The notes beneath the pieces were generated by a model. That model did not search any database and was not told where the DNA came from. It worked only from the letters and a program-made list of their open reading frames with translations. A DNA stretch of 7,732 nucleotides, from assembly GCA_024648655.1 (NCBI GenBank), contig JAGGDZ010000245.1, forward strand, positions 1-7,732. Reading direction: 5' to 3'. The DNA comes from Chloroflexota bacterium (GTDB lineage: Bacteria > Chloroflexota > Dehalococcoidia > Lucifugimonadales > JADFKI01). The position numbers and the translations under genes are program-made. Shown piece after piece: positions 1 through 7,087 of this stretch (the first letter of the stretch is position 1; the number at the start of each line of letters is the position of its first letter).

Positions 1-1
1 T

Positions 2-1159
2 CTTTTCGGTACAGTCTCCGACAGGCTCAACAGGCGCATTCCTCTGCTCGCCGTTTGCGTTCTGTCGTGCACAGGCATTACCGCTGCGATAGGAATGTTC
101 GGCGGGCTCACTACGGGGCTTGCGATGTTTTTCGTTGCGAACTTCCTGTATCAGACGGGGCTTATCTTTTACAATTCTCTTATCGTCAACATGAGCTCCG
201 CAAAAACACGCGGGATCGTGTCGGGGATAGGCATAGGTATGGGATACGTGGGGCTTTTCGCAGCTTTCCTGATTTTCAGTCCGCAGGTTGAAAGGCACGG
301 CAATCAGTGGGCGTTCATACCGACGGCGCTGATGTATTTGCTGTTCGCTTCGCCGTTGCTGCTGATTGTGAGAGAACCTGGCGCAAGACATTCCATAAAC
401 CTTACGCTCATCCAAGAATCGTATATCCAGCTGTACAGGACGTTCCAGCGAGCGCGGGAGCATACAAACCTGTTTCGATTCATTGCCGCGCGCTTCATCT
501 ACATGGAGGCGGTCAATACCGTAACTTCATTCTATGTGATTTACCTAGTTTCTATCGGCATTTTAACGCGCGGTGAAGCCCTCGCGCTGGTGACAAGATT
601 GCTGCTTGTTGCCTTCGCTTCCTCTATTGTGGTCGGCTTTCTAGTATCCCGCTTCGGCGCGAAGAGGGTATTGGTCGGAGGTATAGGGGGCTGGATAACT
701 TTCGTGCTGGCCGCCTCTGCCGTGTCGCCGCTTCCCATAAGCGTCGATATTCCAGGTTGGATGCCAGGCTCGGTGGCGGGATGGTTAAGTGAGATTACTT
801 CTAACGGACAGTGGACGGTTTGGATAATCGCAATAGTGGGGGGCTGCTTCTGGGCATCGCCGCAGATAGCTGACAGAGTGCTTCTGACGCGGCTTGCGCC
901 GGATGGACAGGTTGGTGAATTTTTCGGACTTTTCCAGATGTCGGGCAGGTTATCTTCCGCGATTGGTCCACTCCTGTGGGGGATTGCCACCACGCTGCTG
1001 ATGAGCCTTGGCACCCTTAGATTTAGGATTGCTATGCTGATATTGGTGGCTTTCCTCATACTGGGATTTCTAGCGCTGCTCTGGGTTCGGGAGCAGCAAG
1101 AAGAGTCGGACTTGCCGGGCGCGGATGAATGGCCACGCACGCCCAAAGTCGTTGACTGA
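2..1159 (+). CDS. MFS transporter, UMF1/Atg22-like, 5'-truncated by window
   Basis: An inner-membrane transporter of the major facilitator superfamily, substrate unknown. The frame is open from base 2, so the true start lies outside the window; 385 residues are visible. They begin in a classic MFS motif A (GTVSDRLNRR, partial residues 3-12), which normally lies in the loop between membrane segments 2 and 3. About two helices (roughly 60-70 residues) are therefore missing. Around ten hydrophobic segments follow, and a second motif-A-like loop (GFLVSRFGAKR, about 212-222) opens the second half. The YNSLIV segment, the glycine-rich SGIGIGMGYVG stretch (about 74-84) and the late block SPQIADR...FFGLF...GPLLWG (about 285-327) resemble UMF1/Atg22-like permeases. 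The tail is short, charged and cytoplasmic. The ATG at 95 is internal and should not be taken as the start. A 118-base gap with its own promoter candidate separates it from the next gene. MFS membership is secure; the subfamily is a reading by eye. Confidence 0.85.
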   Translation, partial: LFGTVSDRLNRRIPLLAVCVLSCTGITAAIGMFGGLTTGLAMFFVANFLYQTGLIFYNSLIVNMSSAKTRGIVSGIGIGMGYVGLFAAFLIFSPQVERHGNQWAFIPTALMYLLFASPLLLIVREPGARHSINLTLIQESYIQLYRTFQRAREHTNLFRFIAARFIYMEAVNTVTSFYVIYLVSIGILTRGEALALVTRLLLVAFASSIVVGFLVSRFGAKRVLVGGIGGWITFVLAASAVSPLPISVDIPGWMPGSVAGWLSEITSNGQWTVWIIAIVGGCFWASPQIADRVLLTRLAPDGQVGEFFGLFQMSGRLSSAIGPLLWGIATTLLMSLGTLRFRIAMLILVAFLILGFLALLWVREQQEESDLPGADEWPRTPKVVD

Positions 1160-1180
1160 AAAATGGCATACTGATAAACT
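1152..1180 (+). promoter_or_regulatory. Candidate sigma-70 promoter for the DUF1800 operon
   Basis: TTGACT at 1152-1157 matches the -35 consensus at five of six bases. After exactly 17 bases comes TAAACT at 1175-1180, four of six to the -10 consensus, preceded by TG one base upstream (1172-1173) as in extended -10 promoters. The -35 box overlaps the stop codon of the transporter gene. Transcription would start near 1187 and give a leader of about 90 bases. The match is by eye only. Confidence 0.4.
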
Positions 1181-1265
1181 CTGTGGAACATATCTGCGGG
1201 CGCAATTGACGCATAAAATCGGTGGCAAGCCGCGTCTTCAGACTCCTGAAACTGACAACGAACAT

Positions 1266-1270
1266 GGAGG
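1266..1270 (+). promoter_or_regulatory. Ribosome binding site deciding the DUF1800 start
   Basis: GGAGG lies seven bases before the ATG at 1278. The frame stays open further upstream to an ATG at 1125, inside the transporter gene. That extension (51 residues) looks nothing like a DUF1800 N-terminus and would start upstream of the promoter candidate. The site at 1266-1270 fixes the start at 1278. Confidence 0.8.
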
Positions 1271-1277
1271 ATTGCAA

Positions 1278-2732
1278 ATGACGACCGTGCAGTCAAAACA
1301 GGATGTTGCGCTGATGGCGCACCTGCTGCGAAGGGCCTCATTCGGCGCGACACGCAGAGAAGTTGAGCAGAGGCTTGAGATGGGCTACGAAGCGACTGTC
1401 GAGGATCTGCTGTCGCGGTCGAAGCCATTCTCGATGCCCGAAGACATCATCCGCCGCTACCATGTGGACCAATCGGACTTGCGAAACGGACAGGCGGCCG
1501 GAGCGCACTGGGTGTATCGCATGGCGACTACGCCCAATCCGCTGGAAGAGAAGATGGCGTTGCTGTGGCACCGCGTGTTCGCCACCGCCGCCACTAAACT
1601 TATACAGGCGCGGATGGTCGTTAACCAGGTGGAAATGTTCCGCAAGTACGGCATGGGCAACTTTAGGGACCTGCTGGTGGAACTGTCGCGCGACCCCGGC
1701 ATGCTCATGTGGCTGGATAACCAAGACAACCACAAGGACCAGATCAACGAGAACTACGGGCGGGAGATTCTGGAACTGTTCTCGATGGGCGTGGGCAACT
1801 ACACGGAGGAAGATATCAAGGAGTGCTCGCGCGCGTTCACCGGCTGGAGCGTGGTCAATCCGGATTACATGTCCATCAAGATGCGGAATAACACGGCGCG
1901 CCCTTATGGATATATCGCGTGGCAGTTCAACTATGACGAGGACGACCACGACCACGACGAGAAGGTTTTCCTGGGTGAGACGGGCGACTTCAACGGCGAG
2001 GATGTTGTTGACATCATCTGCAGGCAGGAAGCTACGCCGCGCTTCATAGCTCGACACTTGTACCACTTCTTCGTGGCAGACGAGTCTCCTGTGCCGCAGT
2101 GGCCATACGAAGACCCGAAGGACCCTGAAGCCATAGACATAATGACGCAGGCATACTTCGATTCGGGCTACGACATATCTGAGATGCTGCGGGTGATGTT
2201 CAACTCCGACTTCTTCAAGGACCAGTCGGTGCGCTTCGGCAGAATAAAAAGCCCCGCCGAGATGGTGGTCGGCACGCTACGGCTAGCAGGCGGGCTTGAA
2301 CTGCCGTCTATGGAGACCTATGCGGCTGCCGGCGTGTGCTCACAGATGGGACAGGCACTGTACGCGCCGCCGAGCGTCGAGGGTTGGCAGGGCGGCAGCG
2401 AGTGGATTAACACGGGTTCTTATGTGCACCGCGTCAACTTTGCGAGCAAGGTTCTGGGCAATCCGAACAAGCCGGGCTTGCGGATGCTTATAGGCGATGT
2501 CCGAGGCTACGCTGAGGATGGCGTACTCGATGCGGAGACGCTGGTTGACGCCTGCTTCGATGTAATTGGGCCGATGCCGGTGCTGGACAGCACACGGCAG
2601 GGACTGATCGACTACGCCTCGAAGTGGGGCGACCTGTCCTTCGATGACTACGATGCCACGGACTTCTCCGAGCAGAAGATTGTCACGATGCTCCAGATGG
2701 CGGTTACCACGCAGGAGTATCAGCTCGCGTAG
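1278..2732 (+). CDS. DUF1800 domain-containing protein
   Basis: A 484-residue protein of the DUF1800 family, whose biochemical function is not settled; family members often sit beside DUF1501 genes, as here. The N-terminal HLLRRASFGAT (15-25) is the family signature. The central block around 157-191 (NENYGREILELFSMG, then YTEEDI and SRAFTGW) and the segment HDEKVFLGETGDFNGEDVV (226-244) are typical, as is the late PPSVEGWQGGSEW (364-376). The domain fills nearly the whole protein, with normal length. The N-terminus (MTTVQSKQDVALM) has no Sec or Tat signal and no membrane helix is visible, so it looks cytoplasmic unless exported by an unknown route. An acidic histidine-rich run, DEDDHDHDE (220-228), could bind metal. 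It is the first gene of an apparent operon; the NHL gene follows after 43 bases. Family assignment is firm; the role is unknown. Confidence 0.93.
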   Translation: MTTVQSKQDVALMAHLLRRASFGATRREVEQRLEMGYEATVEDLLSRSKPFSMPEDIIRRYHVDQSDLRNGQAAGAHWVYRMATTPNPLEEKMALLWHRVFATAATKLIQARMVVNQVEMFRKYGMGNFRDLLVELSRDPGMLMWLDNQDNHKDQINENYGREILELFSMGVGNYTEEDIKECSRAFTGWSVVNPDYMSIKMRNNTARPYGYIAWQFNYDEDDHDHDEKVFLGETGDFNGEDVVDIICRQEATPRFIARHLYHFFVADESPVPQWPYEDPKDPEAIDIMTQAYFDSGYDISEMLRVMFNSDFFKDQSVRFGRIKSPAEMVVGTLRLAGGLELPSMETYAAAGVCSQMGQALYAPPSVEGWQGGSEWINTGSYVHRVNFASKVLGNPNKPGLRMLIGDVRGYAEDGVLDAETLVDACFDVIGPMPVLDSTRQGLIDYASKWGDLSFDDYDATDFSEQKIVTMLQMAVTTQEYQLA

Positions 2733-2775
2733 ATTCCATCGAGCCGAATTTGCCGAAACAAGATGAGGACACGAT

Positions 2776-3798
2776 ATGGCTACTCAGACAATGGCAAAAC
2801 CCTTCACTCTGAAGTATCTGGACACGATTGGGTTTGTGGCGGACCAGGGTGGCAGGGGATTTCACCTGCCCACTGACATGGTGATCCGCGATGATGGCAG
2901 GATATTCGTTGCCAGTCGCAGCAACACGACCGCGTTGGATATAGTAGGGATTCAGATGGCGGCAGTTGACCACCAGTTCTTTGGTCAGCTGTACGGCTAT
3001 GGCAGAGGCGATGGTCAGATGATATGGCCCTCCGCCGTAGCGCTGGACAGCGACAACATACTATATATGGCGGACGACTTCCTTCAGCGGGTAACGGTCT
3101 ATGATGCCGAGGGCAACTTCGTCTCCAAGTGGGGCACGGTCGGTGCAGGTAATGGCCAATTCGATGGTCCCTCCGGCTTAGCGTTCGATGCGGATGATAA
3201 CCTGTTGCTGGTTGACCATCGCAATCATCGCGTGCAGAAGATGACCAAGGACGGGCAGTTCATCAGCAAGTTCGGCTCGTTTGGTGACGGCGACGGCGAG
3301 TTCAACCTGCCCTGGGGCATTGCGCTCGATAATGGAGGCTTGATTTACATCGCTGATTGGCGCAATGATCGCATACAGAAGTTCACGCCGGACGGTGAGT
3401 TCATCGCGGCTTACGGCTCGACCGGCGACGGCGAAGGGCAATTTAGCCGACCGTCCGGTCTCGCGGTGGACTCGGACGGCAATATGTACGTCGCCGACTG
3501 GGGCAACCAGCGAGTGCAAGTGCTCGACGCCGACGGAAACTACATCACATCGCTGCGCGGTGAAGCGACTCTCGGCGAATGGGCTGTGGAGTACCTGAAC
3601 GCCAATGCCGACGAGTTGGACGCTCGCTCGCGCTTCGTGCCGGAGTTCGAGGTTGATGTCAACGATGAACACGAAGCATCGGCGCGCATCGAGTCGTACT
3701 TCTGGGACCCGGTTACTGTTGTGCTGGATGAGCAAGAGCGCGTGTACGTGCTGGAGACTTGCAGGCATCGCTTCCAGGTGTATGAGAAGCAGACATAG
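2776..3798 (+). CDS. NHL-repeat beta-propeller protein
   Basis: A 340-residue protein made almost wholly of NHL repeats, which fold into a six-bladed beta-propeller used for protein, RNA or ligand binding, and sometimes in lyases. Blades can be read at about 29-76, 77-121, 122-168, 169-215, 216-261 and 306-337. The clearest carry the pattern G-x-G-x-G-x-F, then P-x-G-(I/L)-A-(L/V/F)-D, then a D-x-x-N-x-R-(V/I)-Q core, for example DHRNHRVQK, DWRNDRIQK and DWGNQRVQV. Between blades five and six is a non-repeat, acidic, probably helical insert (about 262-305). There is no signal peptide, lipobox or membrane anchor, unusual for a family often exported. The ATG at 2776 follows GAGGA at 2765-2769 by six bases. 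It sits between DUF1800 and DUF1501, 43 and 21 bases from them, so co-transcription is likely. A scaffold or sensor role for its neighbours is inference; I see no catalytic motif. Confidence 0.9.
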   Translation: MATQTMAKPFTLKYLDTIGFVADQGGRGFHLPTDMVIRDDGRIFVASRSNTTALDIVGIQMAAVDHQFFGQLYGYGRGDGQMIWPSAVALDSDNILYMADDFLQRVTVYDAEGNFVSKWGTVGAGNGQFDGPSGLAFDADDNLLLVDHRNHRVQKMTKDGQFISKFGSFGDGDGEFNLPWGIALDNGGLIYIADWRNDRIQKFTPDGEFIAAYGSTGDGEGQFSRPSGLAVDSDGNMYVADWGNQRVQVLDADGNYITSLRGEATLGEWAVEYLNANADELDARSRFVPEFEVDVNDEHEASARIESYFWDPVTVVLDEQERVYVLETCRHRFQVYEKQT

Positions 3799-3819
3799 TT
3801 TCTAGGAGGAACGTATCTT

Positions 3820-4953
3820 ATGAGCAGCAATGGCAAGAACCGCAAACTGGTGGTGGTGCAGCTTTCGGGTGGCAACGACTACCTGAATTGTGTCGTGCCG
3901 TATAACAACCCACTCTATGCCGATAACCGACCAAATATCCGTATCACTGAGGATCGGGCAATCCCTATCGACGAGGATTACGGATTCAATCCGGGCATGG
4001 CTCCGATCAAGGACCTGTGGGATGAGGGCAAGGTTGCGATCGTTCATGGCGTCGGCTATCCGAACCCGAACCGCTCGCACTTCCGCTCGATGGACATCTG
4101 GCACACCGCCGAGCCGACAAAGGTTGGGAACCAAGGTTGGCTGGGCCAGGCGCTGCGAGAGATGGACCCCAGCGGCGAGAATGTTGTCGGTGGCGTGAAT
4201 TTTGGCGCCGGCTTGCCTCGCGCTCTCGTATCGCCCGGTGTGCCGGTGGCGTCAGTCACCGACCTCGAGAGTTATGGGCTGCTTAACGACATCGACGGTG
4301 CGGAGCAGCGAACAGAGGCGCTTGAAGTATTCGCCAATATGTACTCGCAAGCTATCGGCAGTGGGCCGGTGATGGACTTCCTGAGCAAGACTGGTTTGGA
4401 TGCCCTGCGCGGCGCGGACATTTTGCAGACGGCGCCGCAAAAGTACCAGTCCGATGTGGAATACGGCTCCGACTCTTACGGGAAGAGCATGAAGGGTGTG
4501 GCGCAGGTTCTGCTTGCCGATGTGGGGACGCGAGTCTGCTACACACAGCACGGCAGCTTCGATACGCACACAAACGAGGTTGCGCTTCAAGAGCGGTTGC
4601 TGACTGACATTTCCGGCGGCATCTACGACCTGTACACGGACCTGAAGCAGCACGACGCCAGCGAAGATGTGCTTATGCTGGTCTTTACGGAGTTCGGCAG
4701 GCGTGTGAAAGACAACGGCAACGGTTCCGACCATGGCTCCGGCGGCGTTTCCTTCCTGATTGGCGACGGCGTGAAGGGCGGGCATTACAACGAGTATCCG
4801 TCTCTGGAAGCACACACTCTAGTAGAGGGTGATCTTGCGTTCAACTTCGACTTCCGCGGTCTCTACACGGAGATACTTGAGGACTGGCTGGAAGTGGAAG
4901 CGAAGCCGATAGTTCAAGGCACTTATGAGAAGGTGGGCGCGCTGGCGGTGTAA
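3820..4953 (+). CDS. DUF1501 domain-containing protein (alkaline-phosphatase/sulfatase-like fold)
   Basis: A 377-residue DUF1501 protein. The family is related to the alkaline phosphatase/sulfatase superfamily of metal-dependent hydrolases, but its substrate is not established. Seen here: the opening strand with LSGGNDYLNCVVPY (15-28), where D20 is a likely metal ligand; HFRSMDIWHTAEP (87-99); GSFDTHTNE (245-253), with D248 and H250; and FTEFGRRVKDNGNGSDHG (289-306), with D304 and H305. The core metal-binding residues therefore seem intact. Most relatives begin with a Tat signal containing twin arginines; this one starts MSSNGKNRKLVVVQ and goes straight into the first strand, so no export signal is visible. 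It is somewhat short for the family for the same reason. AGGAGGA at 3804-3810 precedes the ATG by nine bases. It is the last gene of the operon, 21 bases after the NHL gene, and is followed by a terminator. Family assignment is firm; the reaction is unknown. Confidence 0.93.
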   Translation: MSSNGKNRKLVVVQLSGGNDYLNCVVPYNNPLYADNRPNIRITEDRAIPIDEDYGFNPGMAPIKDLWDEGKVAIVHGVGYPNPNRSHFRSMDIWHTAEPTKVGNQGWLGQALREMDPSGENVVGGVNFGAGLPRALVSPGVPVASVTDLESYGLLNDIDGAEQRTEALEVFANMYSQAIGSGPVMDFLSKTGLDALRGADILQTAPQKYQSDVEYGSDSYGKSMKGVAQVLLADVGTRVCYTQHGSFDTHTNEVALQERLLTDISGGIYDLYTDLKQHDASEDVLMLVFTEFGRRVKDNGNGSDHGSGGVSFLIGDGVKGGHYNEYPSLEAHTLVEGDLAFNFDFRGLYTEILEDWLEVEAKPIVQGTYEKVGALAV

Positions 4954-4988
4954 GTTCACCTGTTCAGAGATTGTTTGTGAGTAGGAGG

Positions 4989-5016
4989 GGGCAGTCTCAA
5001 GACTGCCCTTCTCTTT
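4989..5016 (+). terminator. Rho-independent terminator after the DUF1501 gene
   Basis: GGGCAGTC (4989-4996), loop TCAA, then GACTGCCC (5001-5008) form a perfect eight-base-pair stem, followed by the T-rich run TTCTCTTT (5009-5016). It starts 35 bases past the DUF1501 stop in a convergent gap. Read on the minus strand, the stem is followed by CCTCCTAC, so it should work mainly for the plus-strand operon. It could also be one copy of a dispersed palindromic repeat. Confidence 0.75.
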
Positions 5017-5043
5017 GCATTCAGTGCGTGAAATGATGACCTG

Positions 5044-5982
5044 CTAGGATGCGGCGGCCGGCGCAACCTTTTCCGCGAAATGCTCCAGGATGCGTATGCA
5101 CTCCCCAATGTCGTTTGTTGGGAAGTCATACGTGAGCTGATGTATGCCGATGTCGGCGCACTTCTTGATGTCCTCGATGACGGTTGGCGTATTCGCGGAG
5201 ATGCCCGCACCGGTTGTCTCGTTGCCGCTGCCTGATCCCGACACCCCTATGTCGGAGATATGCAGGCTGCGCTTGAGCGAGATGGTGATGTCGTCAGGGC
5301 TACGTCCTTCCGCTTCGACCTGCTGGTAGAGGTAAGGCAGATTGCGGGTAACAAATTCGGGCGTCTGTCGAGAAGGATGCCAGGCATCGCCGTACTTCGC
5401 GGTGCGGCGGAGGGCGCGGCGTGTGTGTCCGCCCACCCATATTGGGATGCGCGGCTGCTGCACTGGCTTCGGCTCGAAGAAGATGCCGTCGTAGTTATAG
5501 TAGTCGCCGTTGTATGCCGGCTCCTCCTCACTCCAGAGGTTCGAGAAGATTTCCAGCCACTCGTTAGTCATTGGGCCTCTCTCGGAGTAAGCTACGTCGA
5601 GCGTCTCGAACTCCTTCTCCAGCCAGCCCACGCCCACGCCGCAGACGGCTCTGCCCTTCGATAGTACGTCGAGCGAGGCGAATATCTTCGCCTGCAAGAT
5701 GGGGTTGCGGTACGGCACGATTACGACTGTGCTGCCGATGCGTATGCTGCTGGTGCATGCGGCGACATAGGCGAGGACGGTGAGGGTTTCAAGGAACGGC
5801 GCATCGTGCGGGCGGCGGAACGAGCCGTCCGGAGTGTAAGGGTACTGGTTCGTGGGTGCCGTGGGTAAGACGATATGATCGCCGATCCAGACCGACTCGA
5901 ATTCAAGCTCTTCTGCTTTTTGCGCGAACTTGCGCAGTTCGTCGCCGTCCATCGTGTTGGGCAGGCAGAATCCATATTCCAT
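5044..5982 (-). CDS. LLM-class F420/flavin-dependent oxidoreductase
   Basis: A 312-residue cytoplasmic TIM-barrel enzyme of the luciferase-like monooxygenase superfamily. It is closest by eye to the Rv2161c-type probable F420-dependent oxidoreductases. The start MEYGFCLPN, then ESVWIGDHIVLP (29-40), is the normal first barrel strand and helix. IRIGSTVVIVPYRNPI (80-95), SKGRAVCGVGVGWLEKEF (108-125) and IPIWVGGHTRRALRRTAKYGDAWHP (about 179-203) are the hallmark blocks for cofactor and phosphate binding. A low-complexity Gly/Ser loop (about 247-260, VSGSGSGNETTGAG) precedes the C-terminal segment, which usually begins with a G-T/S-P turn, here NTP. AAAGGAG (plus-strand 5990-5996) lies seven bases before the ATG. 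It is downstream of the phosphotriesterase-family gene with a 71-base gap and no terminator between, so a two-gene operon is likely. Family firm; F420 versus FMN and the substrate cannot be read from sequence. Confidence 0.92.
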   Translation of the reverse strand: MEYGFCLPNTMDGDELRKFAQKAEELEFESVWIGDHIVLPTAPTNQYPYTPDGSFRRPHDAPFLETLTVLAYVAACTSSIRIGSTVVIVPYRNPILQAKIFASLDVLSKGRAVCGVGVGWLEKEFETLDVAYSERGPMTNEWLEIFSNLWSEEEPAYNGDYYNYDGIFFEPKPVQQPRIPIWVGGHTRRALRRTAKYGDAWHPSRQTPEFVTRNLPYLYQQVEAEGRSPDDITISLKRSLHISDIGVSGSGSGNETTGAGISANTPTVIEDIKKCADIGIHQLTYDFPTNDIGECIRILEHFAEKVAPAAAS

Positions 5983-6053
5983 TACGCTGCTCCTTTCATC
6001 ATAGCCGAACCCGGTGAAGTCGGCAGGAGTATATCAAATGCGAATGCGGCAAG

Positions 6054-7013
6054 TTAGTCTGATGGACGGATGCCCTCGAAGTACCTTCTGGGGTTTTCGA
6101 TCATCATCCGGGCGATTGCAGTCTCAAGTATACCGGAGTCGATTAGTCTGGGGATTACGGCGCGGCTGAGCCAGAGGTATCCGTCCGGGTTCTGCTCCCT
6201 GCCGGGCATGCCCGGCGAGCCGATGCGAGACAGCACGATGTTCCAGTCGTGGGACAGCATCATGTTTGATGCTAAGCCCTCGTCCAGCCGCTCTTTCAGA
6301 TAGTCGGTTCTCTGCTGCCACGGCGGAAGGTCCGGGCGGCCGAAGGGATTGTTTATGTCCCAGCCCAGCCAGACGCCGAGTCGAGCAAGCTCGTGATGAT
6401 AGTCCGGGTCGAGAGTGTTGTTGAGGTGTCCCACGTATATATGATGAGGCTCTACGCCCTCCTCTTTGAGGATTCGCACCTGCTCCAAACCTATACGCGA
6501 CTCTGCCGGCGTGTGGGTGGTAATGGGGACGCCTGTGCGAAGGTGAGTTTGTGCGGAGGCGCGCAGCATCAGCTCCTCGTTTTGAGTAATCGGGGCGCTG
6601 GTGGCTACTTTTATTATGCCGGCCTTGATTTCCGTACCGTCTATTCCCTGCTCGATTTCCCGCACCCAAAGGTCCGCGACGAAGTCCTTGTCCCTGCCCC
6701 AGAAGCTTCGTGGAATATCCAGCCAGCAGCCAGTGCAGCATATGAACTGCACGCCGGTCTTTTCCGAAACCTCTTTCATGAGCAGGACATCCCGCCCCAA
6801 GTCCATTGGAGAAACTTCGACCACAGTGTCAATCCCGCCGCTCTTAGCCTCGGTGAATGACTCCAGAGCCATTTCGAGGGCTTGGTCTCGGAGCTCAAGT
6901 TCAGGGTATGTATTTCGGATGCCGGCGGACGAATCGATTAGGTGCTCATGAGGCAGAGTGAACCCCAGAGCCGCCGTATCTAGCGGTCCCCGCACCGAGT
7001 TTATGGTTGCCAT
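6054..7013 (-). CDS. Phosphotriesterase-family metal-dependent hydrolase
   Basis: A 319-residue amidohydrolase-superfamily enzyme of the phosphotriesterase group, a binuclear metal TIM barrel. Characterised members cleave phosphotriesters, lactones or related esters. LGFTLPHEHL (16-25) gives the first metal pair, H22 and H24. K135 in GIIKVAT fits the carboxylated bridging lysine, H167 in ITTHTPA and H196 in VGHLNN fit the second-metal ligands, and D256 in LSHDW the catalytic aspartate. The C-terminal MMIENPRRYFEG is the normal family end, and the length is usual. No signal peptide is present, so it is probably cytoplasmic. One oddity is the cysteine-rich strand CCTGCW (92-97). GGAGG (plus-strand CCTCC, 7020-7024) lies six bases before the ATG. 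It is the first gene of a minus-strand pair with the luciferase-like enzyme, and divergent from a cupin gene. The substrate is not predictable; a lactonase or esterase is as likely as a true phosphotriesterase. Confidence 0.93.
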   Translation of the reverse strand: MATINSVRGPLDTAALGFTLPHEHLIDSSAGIRNTYPELELRDQALEMALESFTEAKSGGIDTVVEVSPMDLGRDVLLMKEVSEKTGVQFICCTGCWLDIPRSFWGRDKDFVADLWVREIEQGIDGTEIKAGIIKVATSAPITQNEELMLRASAQTHLRTGVPITTHTPAESRIGLEQVRILKEEGVEPHHIYVGHLNNTLDPDYHHELARLGVWLGWDINNPFGRPDLPPWQQRTDYLKERLDEGLASNMMLSHDWNIVLSRIGSPGMPGREQNPDGYLWLSRAVIPRLIDSGILETAIARMMIENPRRYFEGIRPSD

Positions 7014-7073
7014 GCCAAGCCTCCGATTGCTTCATTCAGTTCAGTAGTGGCTTTCGCGGACGTCTCTCATCGA

Positions 7074-7079
7074 ATTATA
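7074..7079 (-). promoter_or_regulatory. -10 box for the hydrolase/oxidoreductase operon
   Basis: On the minus strand this reads TATAAT, a perfect -10 consensus, in the divergent gap about 60 bases before the hydrolase start. Transcription would begin near 7067, leaving a leader of about 54 bases with the ribosome binding site near its end. The -35 region (about 7097-7102) has a poor match (CCGCCA on the minus strand), which suggests an activator or a weak basal promoter. Confidence 0.45.
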
Positions 7080-7087
7080 CAGGCGTT

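Noticed and set aside
541..1428. Long open frame on the minus strand across the transporter and the DUF1800 start
   Set aside because: It is antisense to two clear genes, has no domain-like sequence and is rich in Ser/Pro/Ala, as expected of a shadow frame in GC-rich DNA.
1338..2066. Long minus-strand open frame opposite the DUF1800 gene with a run of valines
   Set aside because: The valine run is simply the complement of the GAC/CAC codons of the acidic histidine run; the plus strand carries the conserved family motifs.
4252..4815. Minus-strand open frame opposite the DUF1501 gene
   Set aside because: No recognisable motif, and the plus strand holds the diagnostic DUF1501 blocks throughout.
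6003..6022. GCCGA/TCGGC pairing between the hydrolase and oxidoreductase genes
   Set aside because: Only five base pairs with a loop of about ten bases and no T-tract; too weak for a terminator, and the two genes are best read as one operon.
6117..6127. GCAGTCTCAAG, an exact match to part of the terminator hairpin at 4991-5001
   Set aside because: It lies inside the hydrolase coding region, encodes conserved-looking residues and lacks the second arm; an 11-base match is a likely coincidence.
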